Below, piece after piece: positions 20,955-32,007 of a stretch of DNA of 64,000 bases (positions within the stretch are counted from its first letter, which is position 1; every line of letters begins with the position of its first letter). A model generated the notes under the pieces. That model did no database searches. It saw only the letters and a list, made by a program, of their open reading frames with translations, and was not told the DNA's origin. The position numbers and the translations under genes are program-made. The stretch is from Enoplolaimus lenunculus (Eukaryota; Nematoda; Enoplea; Enoplida; Thoracostomopsidae): positions 140,181 to 204,180 of the forward strand of contig JASANG010001975.1 in assembly GCA_030248215.1 (NCBI GenBank), given 5' to 3'.

Positions 20955-21290
20955 TGTTTTGGTTCCGTTCGGAAATTGGACAAAAATGAATTTCTTTTGT
21001 TCGGTTTGGTAAAACTTTTTCAGAGTGTTTCCTTAGTTCGGTTTAGCAAATCTTTTTCTTTTCTCAAATTTTTCTTGATTTGGTCGAGTGAAACTTTTTC
21101 CAGCAAAATCCCTGGTTCAGTTGAGTGTGTTTTTTGTTGCGTTTTCTTGGATCGGTTCGGTAAAAAATCTTCCGAGTTCATACGTCGTTTGGCTGTGTAA
21201 ATCTTGATTTCCGAGATTTTAATTCGTTCCGTTAGGTAAAACATTTTTCCGAGATTGTTTCATCTCAGGTAGGTAAAAACTTTTCTACGC
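20955..21290. repeat. Degenerate tandem repeat of about 45-50 bp
   Basis: Recurring TTCGGTTTGGTAAAACTTTT and TTTCCGAG-type blocks are spaced at roughly 45-60 bp across about 330 bp. Both strands stay open through it, which gives false reading frames. Confidence 0.5.
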
Positions 21291-21540
21291 TATACATAGG
21301 CCAAAGTGCAAAACAATAGAGTTTCAAATGTATATAAATTAGGGTTGAGCTTAGGTTCCACCAGCCAAAGTTTTCATCTTGGACGTATCTTTAGGTGGCA
21401 AAATTATAGGTAATTTCGATGAGCCACCCCAAAGCGCTCCATCTACTTTGTATTCGACTTCCCGAGCGAATGTTCTTTTCTAGAATAGATGTCTGGAAAA
21501 TCCTAAGTCGTAAATATTCCAAACCCAATTTCTACAAAAT

Positions 21541-21816
21541 TTAACCCTTTCTCATATGAATATTAACAATTTCACATGAGATGCAAATTCAAGGTGAGAT
21601 TCGAACCCCAGTCTCACGGGTGGGAGGCGTTTACGGTGACCACTGAGCTATAGGAGCTTGACGCTCGAGCCAGAGGGGACTCTCACGTCTTGTGGAGATT
21701 TTACACTGCGCATATTTTATATGTTAGAATTGTTAAACACTGCTCACAGTGTGTGTATTGCTCGTACATTATTGTATTTAGTTGCTCATAGTATACTCTA
21801 TGAGTGAAAGGGTTAA
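21541..21816 (-). mobile_element. piggyBac-like MITE carrying a tRNA-like sequence, copy 2
   Basis: TTAA at 21541-21544 and 21813-21816; inverted ends CCCTTTCTCATATGA and GAGTGAAAGGG. On the minus strand at about 21597-21660 lies the best-preserved tRNA-like module of the family: box A TATAGCTCAGTGG and box B GGGGTTCGAATC. Confidence 0.8.
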
Positions 21817-22195
21817 TATACAGAAAACAGGAATTCAAGACATATATGTTTGGTGTCTGTACAAAGACATAATTGTAAATTTCAGGCAATGCATCTTGAA
21901 TATATCAGACGATTTGTTTTGTGTGCAACGAAACTATCCAATAAAATTAGCTATGCTAGCAAATTTCACCACATTTGGTTCTCCTGGGGAAGTAGACTAA
22001 AAGTTTGCCTTAAAATTAAAGTAAAAATCGGGTTTTAACACATGCTTATGCAACTTTGTAATCAAATTCATATCTACTTGCTGCGACTTACGTTAATAGA
22101 TAACCTAAACACACTGAAATGCTGTAAGCAACGTCAACGCTAATGTCGACCTTTTGGACAAAAGCGTTCGTTATCATTGTGTAAAAGCGAAAATT
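21817..22195. other. No gene recognised
   Basis: AT-rich interval with short frames only. Confidence 0.4.
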
Positions 22196-22433
22196 CAGGG
22201 TACGGACCTGAGGTCAAGAAATTTTTGTTCAGCCGGAGGTTAGAACAAATTTAGGCAACAATTACTAAGATTGTTCTAAACGTACATACAAACTCATTGA
22301 ACTGCACCAATTTTATAAAATTACGAAAAAATGCCCTACTGAAATTGACGGAACTTCCAGTGAAAACTCTACCAAATCCAGGGAAAAGGGTCGATTTTCT
22401 ACTGGAGCCGGGGGCGAACCGCGTTGTATCCTG
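22196..22433. mobile_element. CCGGTT-type MITE, diverged
   Basis: Left CAGGGTACGGACCTGAGG; right CCGGGGGCGAACC then GTTGTATCCTG; the GAACTTCC/GGAGCC units are decayed. Confidence 0.4.
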
Positions 22434-22981
22434 TAGCGTATATTTAAGCGTATAGTAAAAATAAACGAAAAAGAAGTTATTAATGTGACGAAAACGGATA
22501 AGTTTAAAGGTATATTTTACTGGTTATGCAAATGAGACACAGATCTCGGGATTTTCTTCTGCAGCGAAATTATAAAGTTTCGCCTCGACTTCGATACTGT
22601 CTCGTTGTCAGTGTTAGTTCACACTTAGCAAATTGCTGATTATCCTTGTTTCGATCTACACGCAGCGTACGAGAAATTTGTGACAAAATTTTATTAATAA
22701 TCAAAATTAAGTGATTTCAATGATTAAAAATAACTGTGCTCCTCTTTTCAATCGTTTATAGTGCGCTACACCTGTAGTTGAGCTACTTCAATGCACCATT
22801 GAGAAGTAATGTAACGCCGTACCGTTTTTCAGGCCTATCAAGCTTTTATTTAATTAAAAACAATTTGTTTATTAAAAATGACTTAGAACATTATAAATAA
22901 AAAAGCGCACAACAGTTTAAATACGGAATCTGCGAAAATTCGATTTTACAGCTACAAAGTTGAAATAAAATCTCCCTTTTG

Positions 22982-23153
22982 AGCCCATGTATAGAACAGA
23001 GCTGAATCGTTTTCCGGCGGGGCTGTAATAGTCAGTTTATGATTTAGACTAATTTTTTGGCCTAGGCTTATGCTTACGAATAGGCTCATGCTTACGCATA
23101 GACTTAACATTTATGCTTATACTATTTTTCAGGCCCTATTCTATACATTGGCC
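22982..23153. mobile_element. hAT-like MITE family 1
   Basis: GCCCATGTATAGAACAGAGC at the left, GGCCCTATTCTATACATTGG at the right, with TAGGCTTATGCTTACG units inside. Confidence 0.65.
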
Positions 23154-23372
23154 GCAGTTCTATGCGTATAAATACCGCATCTGTGAAACTTCGATTTTAC
23201 TGCTACAAAGACGAAATAAAACCTTCCTTTAAAAGCTTGAATTTTCAGCTGTTAACATGAGATGTAAAAATTAAAATATGCCTAAACGTAGTCTGAATAA
23301 GTTAACAAAACACAGTCTAATTAAACACTGAACAGGCTTGCGCAATCAATGTAAAAAATTACTCCTAACTGA

Positions 23373-23513
23373 GGGCCAATGTAACGAACAGTGGCGGAGC
23401 AGTACTATAAGCTTATTCCTAAGCCTAAGCCTAGGGCAAGCAAAAAATAAACTTAATCTTATTCAATTCTAGTCTCACAGAAAAATGTTCCGCCCATGAT
23501 CTTTACATGGGCC
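23373..23513. mobile_element. hAT-like MITE family 3
   Basis: GGGCCAATGTAACGAACAG at the left, CCTAAGCCTAAGCCTAGGGC inside, GATCTTTACATGGGCC at the right. Confidence 0.65.
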
Positions 23514-23903
23514 AAACTTGATCAAAAAGAAATGTTTACTAAATTCAAAGCAGTAGTCAAAACAATATTTACCCACACTTCAAATGAAGGTCCCAAACAA
23601 AAAACACGACTATACAGCTAAATAAACATGGATTCCAAAAATTCATCAATAACTTCATCTACGCATTTCAAAATTAACTGCTCGGTAAATCTAGAATAAT
23701 TAACATTAAGATAAATAGTTACATTAAAAACCTTAACTACGTTCCAGGCACCGTCATTTTTCGTTGAAGTTAGCCAAGCATCGTATGATTTGCTTTATTC
23801 AGCACAATCTAATTTTTTTGAGGTAAGATAAATTCTGAACGTAGCTATTTCGGTTTTTAGGTTACAAGAAGGTGTTGCGCTTTTTAAGCCCGAAAAATAA
23901 ATT

Positions 23904-25046
23904 TCAAGAGTTAGCCGCGTAATACAATGTAACCGATAATAATATTAACATAATACACACCCTATGCCACACAATCAGTGCTAGATACGTTAAATAATAG
24001 GCCACTGTGTTTGGTATTAATGATGTTAACGCCAGTGGCAAGCTTGCGATACTCATGAAACTTTCCATAAAGTACACAACGCAAAGTGAGTTAAGATCAA
24101 TAAAGAACTTACCTTCCATTAGTGTTCATGGCGGAGTGCGGACGGAATGACTGTTGCTTTCCATTATTTACAATCTAAAACTAACTTTCTTGTAGGTAAA
24201 TGATGTTGTTGTTCAAAAACAAAATGCACAATATTCTGAAAGAGGTATCCAAGATGGAATATTTTTGCACATCTGCACGTACATAAGGCACAAGAAGACT
24301 TGTTGACATTTGTAATACATGCGTGCTACAACTATATAGTAAAATGCTAGCAAGCGAAGCAAAACAATAGGCTCGATGTCCGCTACATTTTGAGGCAACT
24401 AAGAGTGTGACGGTGGGATCAAATCCCGTGATCTTACTGAATCCGTTCTTGTTTCTGTTAAGAATTGGTTATTTCAATCAAAACATTGTTAAAATTACCT
24501 TAAGTTGACTTGGTAGTAAAACTCCTTTCGGCGCGTAATTTGGCCTTAAACGAACTAGTGAATCGCGCTTTTGAATCATACGTTGCCGATACGCAACGTC
24601 CTTTAAAAGTTCTCTTTGTATCGCAGCTGAAATTTGCATAGAGATTTGCACTTAGCCGATGAAAATAATTTTTTATGAACGGCATAAACGATAACTATAT
24701 TGTTATGCATAACACAATGATTTTGTACTAAAAAATCCAATGTCACAATGTTTATCCTTAGTTGTGGGATACAAGAATGGGCGATCAGAGCGAATCCACA
24801 GGTACATTTTCCAAAACAGCATCAACATTATGTTGAACGTTGCCACAACACAATGTTCTAAAAAAGGCACACGCTGCGTAATAATAAAAAAGACTTCAAA
24901 AAATTGAACAGACATTAATAGACAAAGTACCTTCTCGTCTTTGTTTGATAAGAGCAGAAATGGTTTCTTCTTCCTAAAACATAAGACAAAACTAATTAAT
25001 AGTCGTGAAATTTTTTTACAAATACGTAGCCAGCGAGCGAAACCAT
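23904..25046 (-). CDS. Candidate six-exon small membrane protein, unidentified
   Basis: I do not recognise the family. Six exons read continuously: 25026-25046 (ATG), 24931-24973, 24499-24626, 24333-24398, 24113-24174, 23904-24060 (TGA), giving 158 codons. Phase agrees at all five joins (0, 1, 0, 0, 2), which is the main evidence. The first half is basic and likely helical (AIQRELLKDVAYRQRMIQKR). The middle has a hydrophobic VLLRLLAFYYI stretch. The C-terminus has two hydrophobic segments (SLPLALTSLIPN, then LTYLALIVW with VCIMLILLSVTLYYA), suggesting a tail anchored by a hairpin. The introns include very short ones (52 nt between the first two exons). The donor after 24333 (GTTGTA) and the acceptor before 24060 (GGAAAG) are weak. 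It sits just downstream of the next minus-strand gene, whose stop is at 25209. Confidence 0.42.
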
Positions 25047-25208
25047 ACTAAATTACAACAATGTAAAGATAATGTAGCTGTCACTAATAGCCTGTTCGTA
25101 GCATTAATTTGGTGCAATTAACGGATCGCATCCGCATTCAAACAACAACAGTTTTTATTGCGCTCACTAATCGACATTTCAATATGAAAAATTATTCATC
25201 TACAATAT

Positions 25209-27089
25209 TTAAAAAACCATACAAAACAAAGGTATGATTTCATGTTCATCTAAGTCAAAACGTGACGACAAGCTCATAATCAAGCTATTTCTTACTTGTC
25301 TTAGCGGCAGTAAAATGTGTGCATCGAAAACTGCCAATAGCTCGCGTAGTTTCGCAATATCTGCACTATGATTGATCGGTAATCCTGGCAGGCGCAACAA
25401 GTGATTGAGCCATTGAGAGATCGAACTAGCCATGTTCGCCAGTGTTGACACGTTTAGCGATGTAGGATAGCGTGTTGGTCCATTTGGCACACCCAACTTC
25501 TCGTTTTTGTTTGTAAGATCTGCGGCAGCAAGACATCCATGGTTGAGCAGCCGAACAGCAAAAATTTGTAAAATTCTAGCGATCGATCTAAATGCCGTGT
25601 CCACGTCGTCAATAATGTTGAACTAAACCAAAAAAATAAAAAAATCGTTTAAAGCAAGTGATACGAAACCACGGTATAAACAACGTTGTTCCACTCTTTG
25701 AAGCAAAGCCAATGTACCAAAATCTAAATCTTATCTAAACCTACACTTCCGTTAGGCACTTTGTGGATAGTGAAGAAGACGAGTTCCAGTATAAACAATG
25801 TTCATATCCGGTTTTTTTGTAAGACATCTTTGAATATTTTTGCGACGTAACATACAAATAACGTCCTACACTGGATACGAGCTCCCGCTACATCCTCCTG
25901 CGTTAACCTCTGCCTCACTTTTTTCAAAAACTGTCTACCATTTCCAGATTTTCAGCATCATTTACACAAGTTTTAACGTCGCGCATGAATCCCAAGTGAA
26001 AGTATGGCGTACCTAGCAATGACGCAAAGCGTACAAAAACGAGAATTTTCAGGTAGAAAATAATTTACTTATCTCCATACCCGGATTTTTTCTCCGCCTT
26101 CAGGGAAACATAATTCAAGTACACGTGCTTGATTCAAAATAAACTCAGCCCCATATGTAAATTTAAGTTTGCTAGTTAGTGGTTTTCATTCACAGTTTCT
26201 TACCTTATTACAAATGGTCAAGTTAAACCATTCGTTGGCGTGCAATCTTTGAGCAAGTCGGTTTATTTGCAAATCCACTCCATACAACATGCGAGCGTCG
26301 CTGGAACAGGAACGACTTACTGATGTATCACTTTGGCACGACGCGTAAACAAATGCTGCAAAGTCTGTAAATACAAAACGATTACAACCAACTTGCCATT
26401 TCAATGGCTGTTGAATACTGTATACTAAAATTTGGAACCCTATAACCAGCTCAGTTTAAACTGAAACTAAGCACTTACAAAATACAGTACTATTTTTGAC
26501 AACTGTTAAGCGCAAAAAATGTTGAAGCTATTCTCTTTCTGCCTCATTATCGTCGAACCGGAACGCACATTATAGGAATGTGATTTTGCACTCAGCGTGA
26601 ATTATAATATTATTAGCATCCTCATTTAAAGTGCCAAATCTCGTCGTTTGACTTTACACTTTGATTTACATACATGGAATTTAAGAATATCACTCAATAC
26701 GTACCTAAAGATTTGCTTCGTTCGATCAAACTGGTCAACGCGTTTGACAAATGTTGAATAGTTTTCATCAATTTTGTTCGCGCAAAATTTAACTTCCGCG
26801 TTTGAAATATATGACGGGCATCTGGGATTGGGCACACAGCATTAGGCATGAAATGATATTGGTTTGGCTTTGTAGTTTGAATCGTATCATCTTGGTTTAA
26901 ATTGTTTACAAGTCGAGATTCGGCACATTGTACAGCTGACGATTTTTTAACGTTTTGTTGACCCTGCATGTTGCGTTCCAATCGGCGTTTTGCAGCGCTT
27001 GTCAGCTCATGGCGAAAAGATGGTATATCTAGCAGTCTGACAACCACTGCGTTTGCAATATCCGTTAACTTTTCTTCTTCGAATTGCAT
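25209..27089 (-). CDS. Unidentified three-exon gene, about 319 aa
   Basis: Exons 26705-27089 (ATG at 27087-27089), 26204-26364, 25209-25622 (TAA). The joins are in phase (1, then 0), with a GTACGT donor, a strong TTGTATTTACAG acceptor and a GTAAG donor. The product is largely helical, without a signal peptide or membrane span. The N-terminal part starts QFEEEKLTDIANAVVVRLL and has a basic KRRLERN patch; the middle includes DFAAFVYASCQSD and VDLQINRLAQRLH; the end has LANMASSISQWLNHLLRL and LLAVFDAHILLPLRQVRN. I could not assign a family. An upstream coding exon is possible because an ATTAG acceptor-like site lies about 20 bases before the ATG. It lies between MED7 and the small membrane-protein gene, all on the minus strand. 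Confidence 0.6.
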
Positions 27090-27466
27090 TTCGAACTTAT
27101 TTTCTAATTTAATCCTTGAGCTCTAAAACGATATGAGTGCAAATGAGAAACAACACTTTTTTTGGAAATGGTCCAGAATAAAACTACAGATGTGCCGATT
27201 AATCTGCATCGGTAATAATCGGACTTTTGCGATCAGATTTTTTGCCGATACTTTTTAACCGTAACAGCAAATTGGAATGCTATCGATTTCACATGTTGGC
27301 GTATATTTGTGCCTTTAATCGAGGAAACTGAGTTATTTCTCCAGTGTAGTGTTTAGAAAATTAATTAAAATGAACCGTTCTCATAAAATTATAATCTTTT
27401 ATGATTGTTAAAATTTATGACTAACTTCGTATTTGTACTGATGTAATGTGGTATCCTACATGTTTT
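27090..27466. other. Intergenic, nothing recognised
   Basis: AT-rich DNA upstream of the 319-codon gene; presumably holds its promoter, but no motif stands out. Confidence 0.4.
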
Positions 27467-27732
27467 TTAACCCATTCTCACATAGAGTTGATTATGGGCA
27501 ACTCAGCGCAGTGTATATACGTTATAGTATATATCGCACAGTGTTTAACAATTTCAACACATACACATAGTACTAAAGCACCACAAGACGTGAGATCGCC
27601 ATCGAGTTCGAGCGTCAAGCTCCTATAGCTGAATGATGGCAAACGCCTTCCACTCCAGTCATTGGAGTTCGAATCCTAGTATAAAAGTAGGTCTCAGTTG
27701 AGATACAAAATATTCATGTGAGAAAGGGTTAA
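27467..27732 (+). mobile_element. piggyBac-like MITE carrying a tRNA-like sequence, copy 3
   Basis: TTAA at 27467-27470 and 27729-27732; ends CCCATTCTCACAT and ATGTGAGAAAGGG. The tRNA-like module at about 27619-27680 keeps CTCCTATAGCTGAATG and TTGGAGTTCGAATCC. Same orientation and layout as the copy at 6209. Confidence 0.8.
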
Positions 27733-28750
27733 GCATAGTTTTTAAGAGGAACTGGCACACCTTGCAAGCCATGAAAGTAGCGTTGTCAAAATTTTTTGTT
27801 TTACGCATTTAGTTTTAAAGAAATCCCGAGAGTTGAACATAGTTCAGTTGTACCATACGCGTGTAAGCAATTCTAGTAAGACATTACATAACGAACTGAA
27901 TTTTTAACTACTGATGTGTCGATTAATAGCCATCGGTAATATTGACAGTTTCTGTGCAGCATCGACGTAACACAAAACATAGCTTAAGAGTGAATGCAAA
28001 CGCATTACTTCAAATATATTTTAAGCAAATGTTACATCAGTAAAATATGAAGTGTAGTTTCCGGACCACTGCCACAAACGAATATCTGATTGCGAACACA
28101 CGCTCAAACTATATGACAGAAATTTTAAAACATCGCAACTCATCAAACATTTACTTTTAGAGTAAACAATACATCTGTTTAGCTAATAAAATGTACAGCG
28201 ATAACGCGTTCCACTTAATATATAATCGGTGTGAGGTTAAGAATAAAAACTACCGCGTTAATTAAGAGCGAGCAAAGTTGTCCGAGTCTAAAAGTAAAAT
28301 TAATTACAATTATTGCAAATAGCACACGTTAACCAATCGGTTCCACTTAATATATATTTGGTGTCAGGTCATTTGTGGTTTCGTCCACAATTTGAGTGTG
28401 TGTATCTCAAATTTCTCACACTGAGCGGTACCCATACTTATATAAGCGTCAAAAACGGTCTAAAAGTGGTTCATAAAAAATTATAACGTTTCCAATAATA
28501 AAATGCTTAATGTGTAGTCCGAAGGGAAATAGCCTTATTCTACTTAATGTCCTTTTAAAATGCCGTTGTTTTGAGAAGCAATACTCTCTGAAACGAAAAA
28601 TACACAAAATTTCATTAAAATTTTTTTCGATCAATTATGGTTGTTAGTGGAAAAGTTTCCCCAATATTTGAACAGTATGCAGGAGAACTACAAAGTGTCA
28701 CTTAACGAGTATAAATGGTTTGCTGATTCGCTAGAAAAGTTCTTGCCAAT
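27733..28750. other. Intergenic, nothing recognised
   Basis: About 1 kb of AT-rich DNA downstream of MED7. The sequence CCACTTAATATATA with a following GGTGT.AGGT occurs twice (about 28211 and 28344), hinting at an old repeat. Confidence 0.4.
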
Positions 28751-29906
28751 TTATGGTTCATTTTTAATTAATTCGTCAACCAAATCGTCCATCATTTTAC
28801 ACATAGCAAAATGTTTTGGATCTATAAGTCGATTCAGAGGTTTTTGATGTTTTCGCTTTGTTTCCCGCTTACGTTTTCGCGTAGTCCGTACTGCTTGTGT
28901 CGAAGCAGACTCTTGAGATGTACCAGATTCTATGTGAATGTTTATTGTAGGAGCAACTGGGCTATTTTTTGGTGTTACATCAGGCGAATCACTGCTAAGT
29001 GGTTCATTTTTAACCGTTTGCACCGCTACTTTAGACACGCGAGCTGACGGCAACCCAATGACAGAAGTCAGAGCTGACAAAGGTTGTCCAGACAATATTG
29101 CGCCAATTTTGTCATCAATTTCGTTTGGAAGTGGACGAGTAGCTGGAATTTCAAACAGACAGGACCGCAGACGATTCGCAACAACATCGTAAAACTTTTG
29201 AAATCGTTCAGCAATGCCAAGTCGTTCGCGATGCTGCACGTCCAACATAAGTCGAAGCGTTTCTCGTGCCTGATGTGGCCGAAATTCATTGATTAAATGA
29301 TGTACATTTACAAATAGCAGCTCTATGTGATTTAACTTCTCAATCCTTTCATCCGAATTCGGACAACGAATCAAAATTTCCAACAGATCCTAAAACAATA
29401 AAGCCATTAAAATAACGTAAAGAAAATAATTCTAACATGGTAAAAAACCAGTACAAAAATTCAAATTCAATATATTATACGCAGACATAAATATTTTTAT
29501 AAAATGCGTGGAGCTTCCGGTTGCTCTTGTCGTTTAAAAACGTTCTTTCACTTCGAAAACTAAACTAAATGTACACCACCTATACAAGTAAAACCGCTGC
29601 TCTACTCACCAAAAAAGCTGCAAGTATGGAATGATTCAACTTTTTGAGTTCAACTTTACGATCAAGAGAATTTCCTGCTGGATATAAACGTTGAATATTT
29701 TGAAGTTCTAATGACTGAAGAATTGGGTCTTGCGTATTGTAATAGTTGTTGAACATTGAATATCCGCCTTGGATGGGTGGTGGAGGCGGTAAAGCATTGC
29801 CTTCGGCAATATTTGCGTCAGAATACATTTTGATATAATCCATGGGCGGATCAGGAAATGCGGATGCAGTTGTTGGCTGCTGTGGATCGTTGTTTGACAT
29901 ATTCAT
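28751..29906 (-). CDS. MED7: Mediator complex subunit 7
   Basis: Subunit of the Mediator middle module that links transcription factors to RNA polymerase II in the nucleus. Two exons: 29610-29906 (ATG at 29904-29906, 99 codons) and 28751-29389 (212 codons, TAA), joined in phase 0 with a GTGAGT donor and a TTTTAG acceptor; 311 aa. Family blocks in order: FPDPPMDYIKMYSDANI, PPPPPIQGGYSMFNN, LKKLNHSILAAFL, then DLLEILIRCP, LLFVNVHHLINEFRPHQARE and ERLGIAERFQKF. The human protein has 233 residues. The excess is a Ser/Pro/Thr-rich linker and a strongly basic stretch (RTTRKRKRETKRKHQK) before a conserved-looking acidic helix at the C-terminus. The ATG choice is supported by the proline-rich start expected of the family. 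Confidence 0.95.
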
Positions 29907-30122
29907 TTCAGGTTACGTAAAGCAAGATATATAATATCGTATAAAACTTAAAGGCAAACACGTTAGCTATAAAACTTGTAGCTCGGCTTGATTCTTAGAA
30001 TGGCGATATTGAGCTTAAAGCTGATGGGATTCGCCGCGTAAACGTGTATGTACATAGTGTATGTAATATTAAAACACATACATACACACACGTGTACGTA
30101 TAGCACTAGAGAAAACATTATC

Positions 30123-30185
30123 GACCATGTGGTGTAATGGGTAGCGCACTTGACTCGCGGACGAGAGGTACGACGTTCGATTCCC
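30123..30185 (+). pseudogene. tRNA-like sequence, decayed
   Basis: TGGTGTAATGGGTAGCG (box A) and ACGTTCGATTCC (box B) at tRNA spacing. The 3' acceptor strand does not pair with the 5' GACCATG. Related to the minus-strand copy at 32481-32551. Confidence 0.6.
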
Positions 30186-30913
30186 TGAAAATCGCAAATA
30201 GGTCAAAATTTTTCAAAAATCATGCTACTGAATAAGAGCAAAATTAAAATGGTGAGATTCGCCATAATTAGAACGCCTGACCTTGAATGACATGGTATAA
30301 AATGAAATCCAGCAAGCATGCTACTACTAACATGGATGCCAGGAGTAAAAAGTACTGAAAATGTGAATTAAGTTACGTTGCACTAGCTAAGTGTATACCA
30401 ATTAGGGCCCATATCCTCAAATGAAATGCTTATAGCACCTATCATCAGCTACCGATAGGTTTTAAATCTGACGAATAAATGCAATTGCAGATGTTTAACT
30501 TTGTACAGAAGCAGAGCAAATCATACCGAACAATATGCTGAATTTTGTACCTCACTATGTACTGTAAACCTGCTAGACACATTTGAGAAAGAAAAAACTT
30601 TTGACAAAATGACATCATTCAACATCAACAAATTTGGAGCGATGGTATACTTGTCTGAATTTCGTGGTTACAGAATTGTCAATTTTTTGGCTGGCATTTT
30701 GAGCAAGTGTGTTACACATGTCGGTAATTGAAACTAGTTAGCTAGTAGTTTTATTAACTGCATTCCGGCTCGGCTATCTATAAATATATATATTTATTTA
30801 TATTAATTACCAAAACTTTTTGGTTCCGTGTAATTTATCTGGACGTCAGGTAAAATGATCTAAATTTGAAAGCAACAAAAATCTCTAGTTCAAACGGTAA
30901 TCTTCGCTATTAT
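30186..30913. other. No gene recognised
   Basis: AT-rich with short frames; a TATATATATTTATTTATATT stretch near 30785. Confidence 0.4.
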
Positions 30914-31090
30914 CAGTCTAGGCAGGAACCGGGACTTTAGACCTTTTAACTAAGCAGCTGGAAAAGCGGGCTGTAAGTATGTGAGACATGCTTGTCCTGG
31001 TGCATATGCATTAAATGCAATGCACATTGTGTTGTATGCTTGCTGGCAGCATACGGTCAACTCATATAGTCGACCAAAAATGCAGTTGGA

Positions 31091-31137
31091 GCTACGTGGC
31101 GCAGTGGTAACAGCGTCTGCCTGACACGCAGAAGGTC
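31091..31137 (+). pseudogene. tRNA-like module, 5' part, cut by an insertion
   Basis: Box A is GTGGCGCAGTGGTAAC. A perfect 5-bp anticodon stem (TCTGC/GCAGA) encloses CTGACAC, so the anticodon position reads GAC. The continuation (GCTAGTTCGAAACC) resumes at 31932, beyond the inserted element. Confidence 0.65.
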
Positions 31138-31926
31138 CTGGCTTCTCCACAGCGGGGGGAGGCGGGGGGCCCAGCACTTTTCGAAATTTTCATTTTCCCC
31201 CGTCGAAAATTTTGCCGCCCCCAGGAAAGGCCCCCCGGCGTATTTTCGGCCGCCCCCCAGCAAAATGCCCCTAGCAAATTTTTTTGCTGAAGGGCCCCCC
31301 AGGACTTTTCTAAGCCAAAAATTTTCAATGTTAAAACATAAAGACCTGGACTTTTTTGAGGCGGACATTCGGCAAAATGTGATTTTATATTACGCTGAGT
31401 ACTCATAATTTTTTAATAGCGTTGCAAATACCGGTAGTAACTAGTACAGTTCAATAATGAACTGAAAAAAGCACAATTATATAAAGACCGTTTCAGGGCA
31501 TACAGCATTCGAAACTACCATGCAGCAGCAAGTTCAACCCGCCTGAGCCTTATGATAAACTGAAGCTGTGACTAATATATAAAATATATATTAATCACAG
31601 TTTCAATTATAGATTATCTATATTTTATATAGTTGTGCTTCTTTCAACTTCTGGTAAAGTTGTCAGTAATATTAGTTAAAATTATTGTTATTAGCGTTTG
31701 CGGGAAATTTTTGTCATGTTGAGCGGTGAGTAATCTTCAGTTGAGTTGGAAACGCGATTTAGAATAAAAAAATGGTCCAAAAAGTCGGCTTGCAAAATTT
31801 TGAGCCTGCCCCCCAGGACCCCCCAGATCATCCGGGGGGAAGCCAGGAAAACTGCCCCCCCAGCAAAATTAGCTGCCCCCCAGGAAACGCCCCCCGGCGG
31901 AAATTTTCAAGCTGTGGAGAAGCCAG
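31138..31926. mobile_element. Nested element with 15-bp perfect ends and 5-bp target duplication
   Basis: Perfect inverted ends CTGGCTTCTCCACAG and CTGTGGAGAAGCCAG, flanked by AGGTC on both sides (31133-31137 and 31927-31931). Both subterminal regions hold GC-rich units of the GCCCCCCAGGAAA and GCCCCCCGGCG type, around an AT-rich core. No coding frame is visible. Confidence 0.75.
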
Positions 31927-32007
31927 AGGTCGCTAGTTCGAAACCATCCGCAACCCGCTTTTCCAGCTGCTTAGTTGAAAGGTGTGAAGTCCCGATTCCT
32001 ACCTAGA

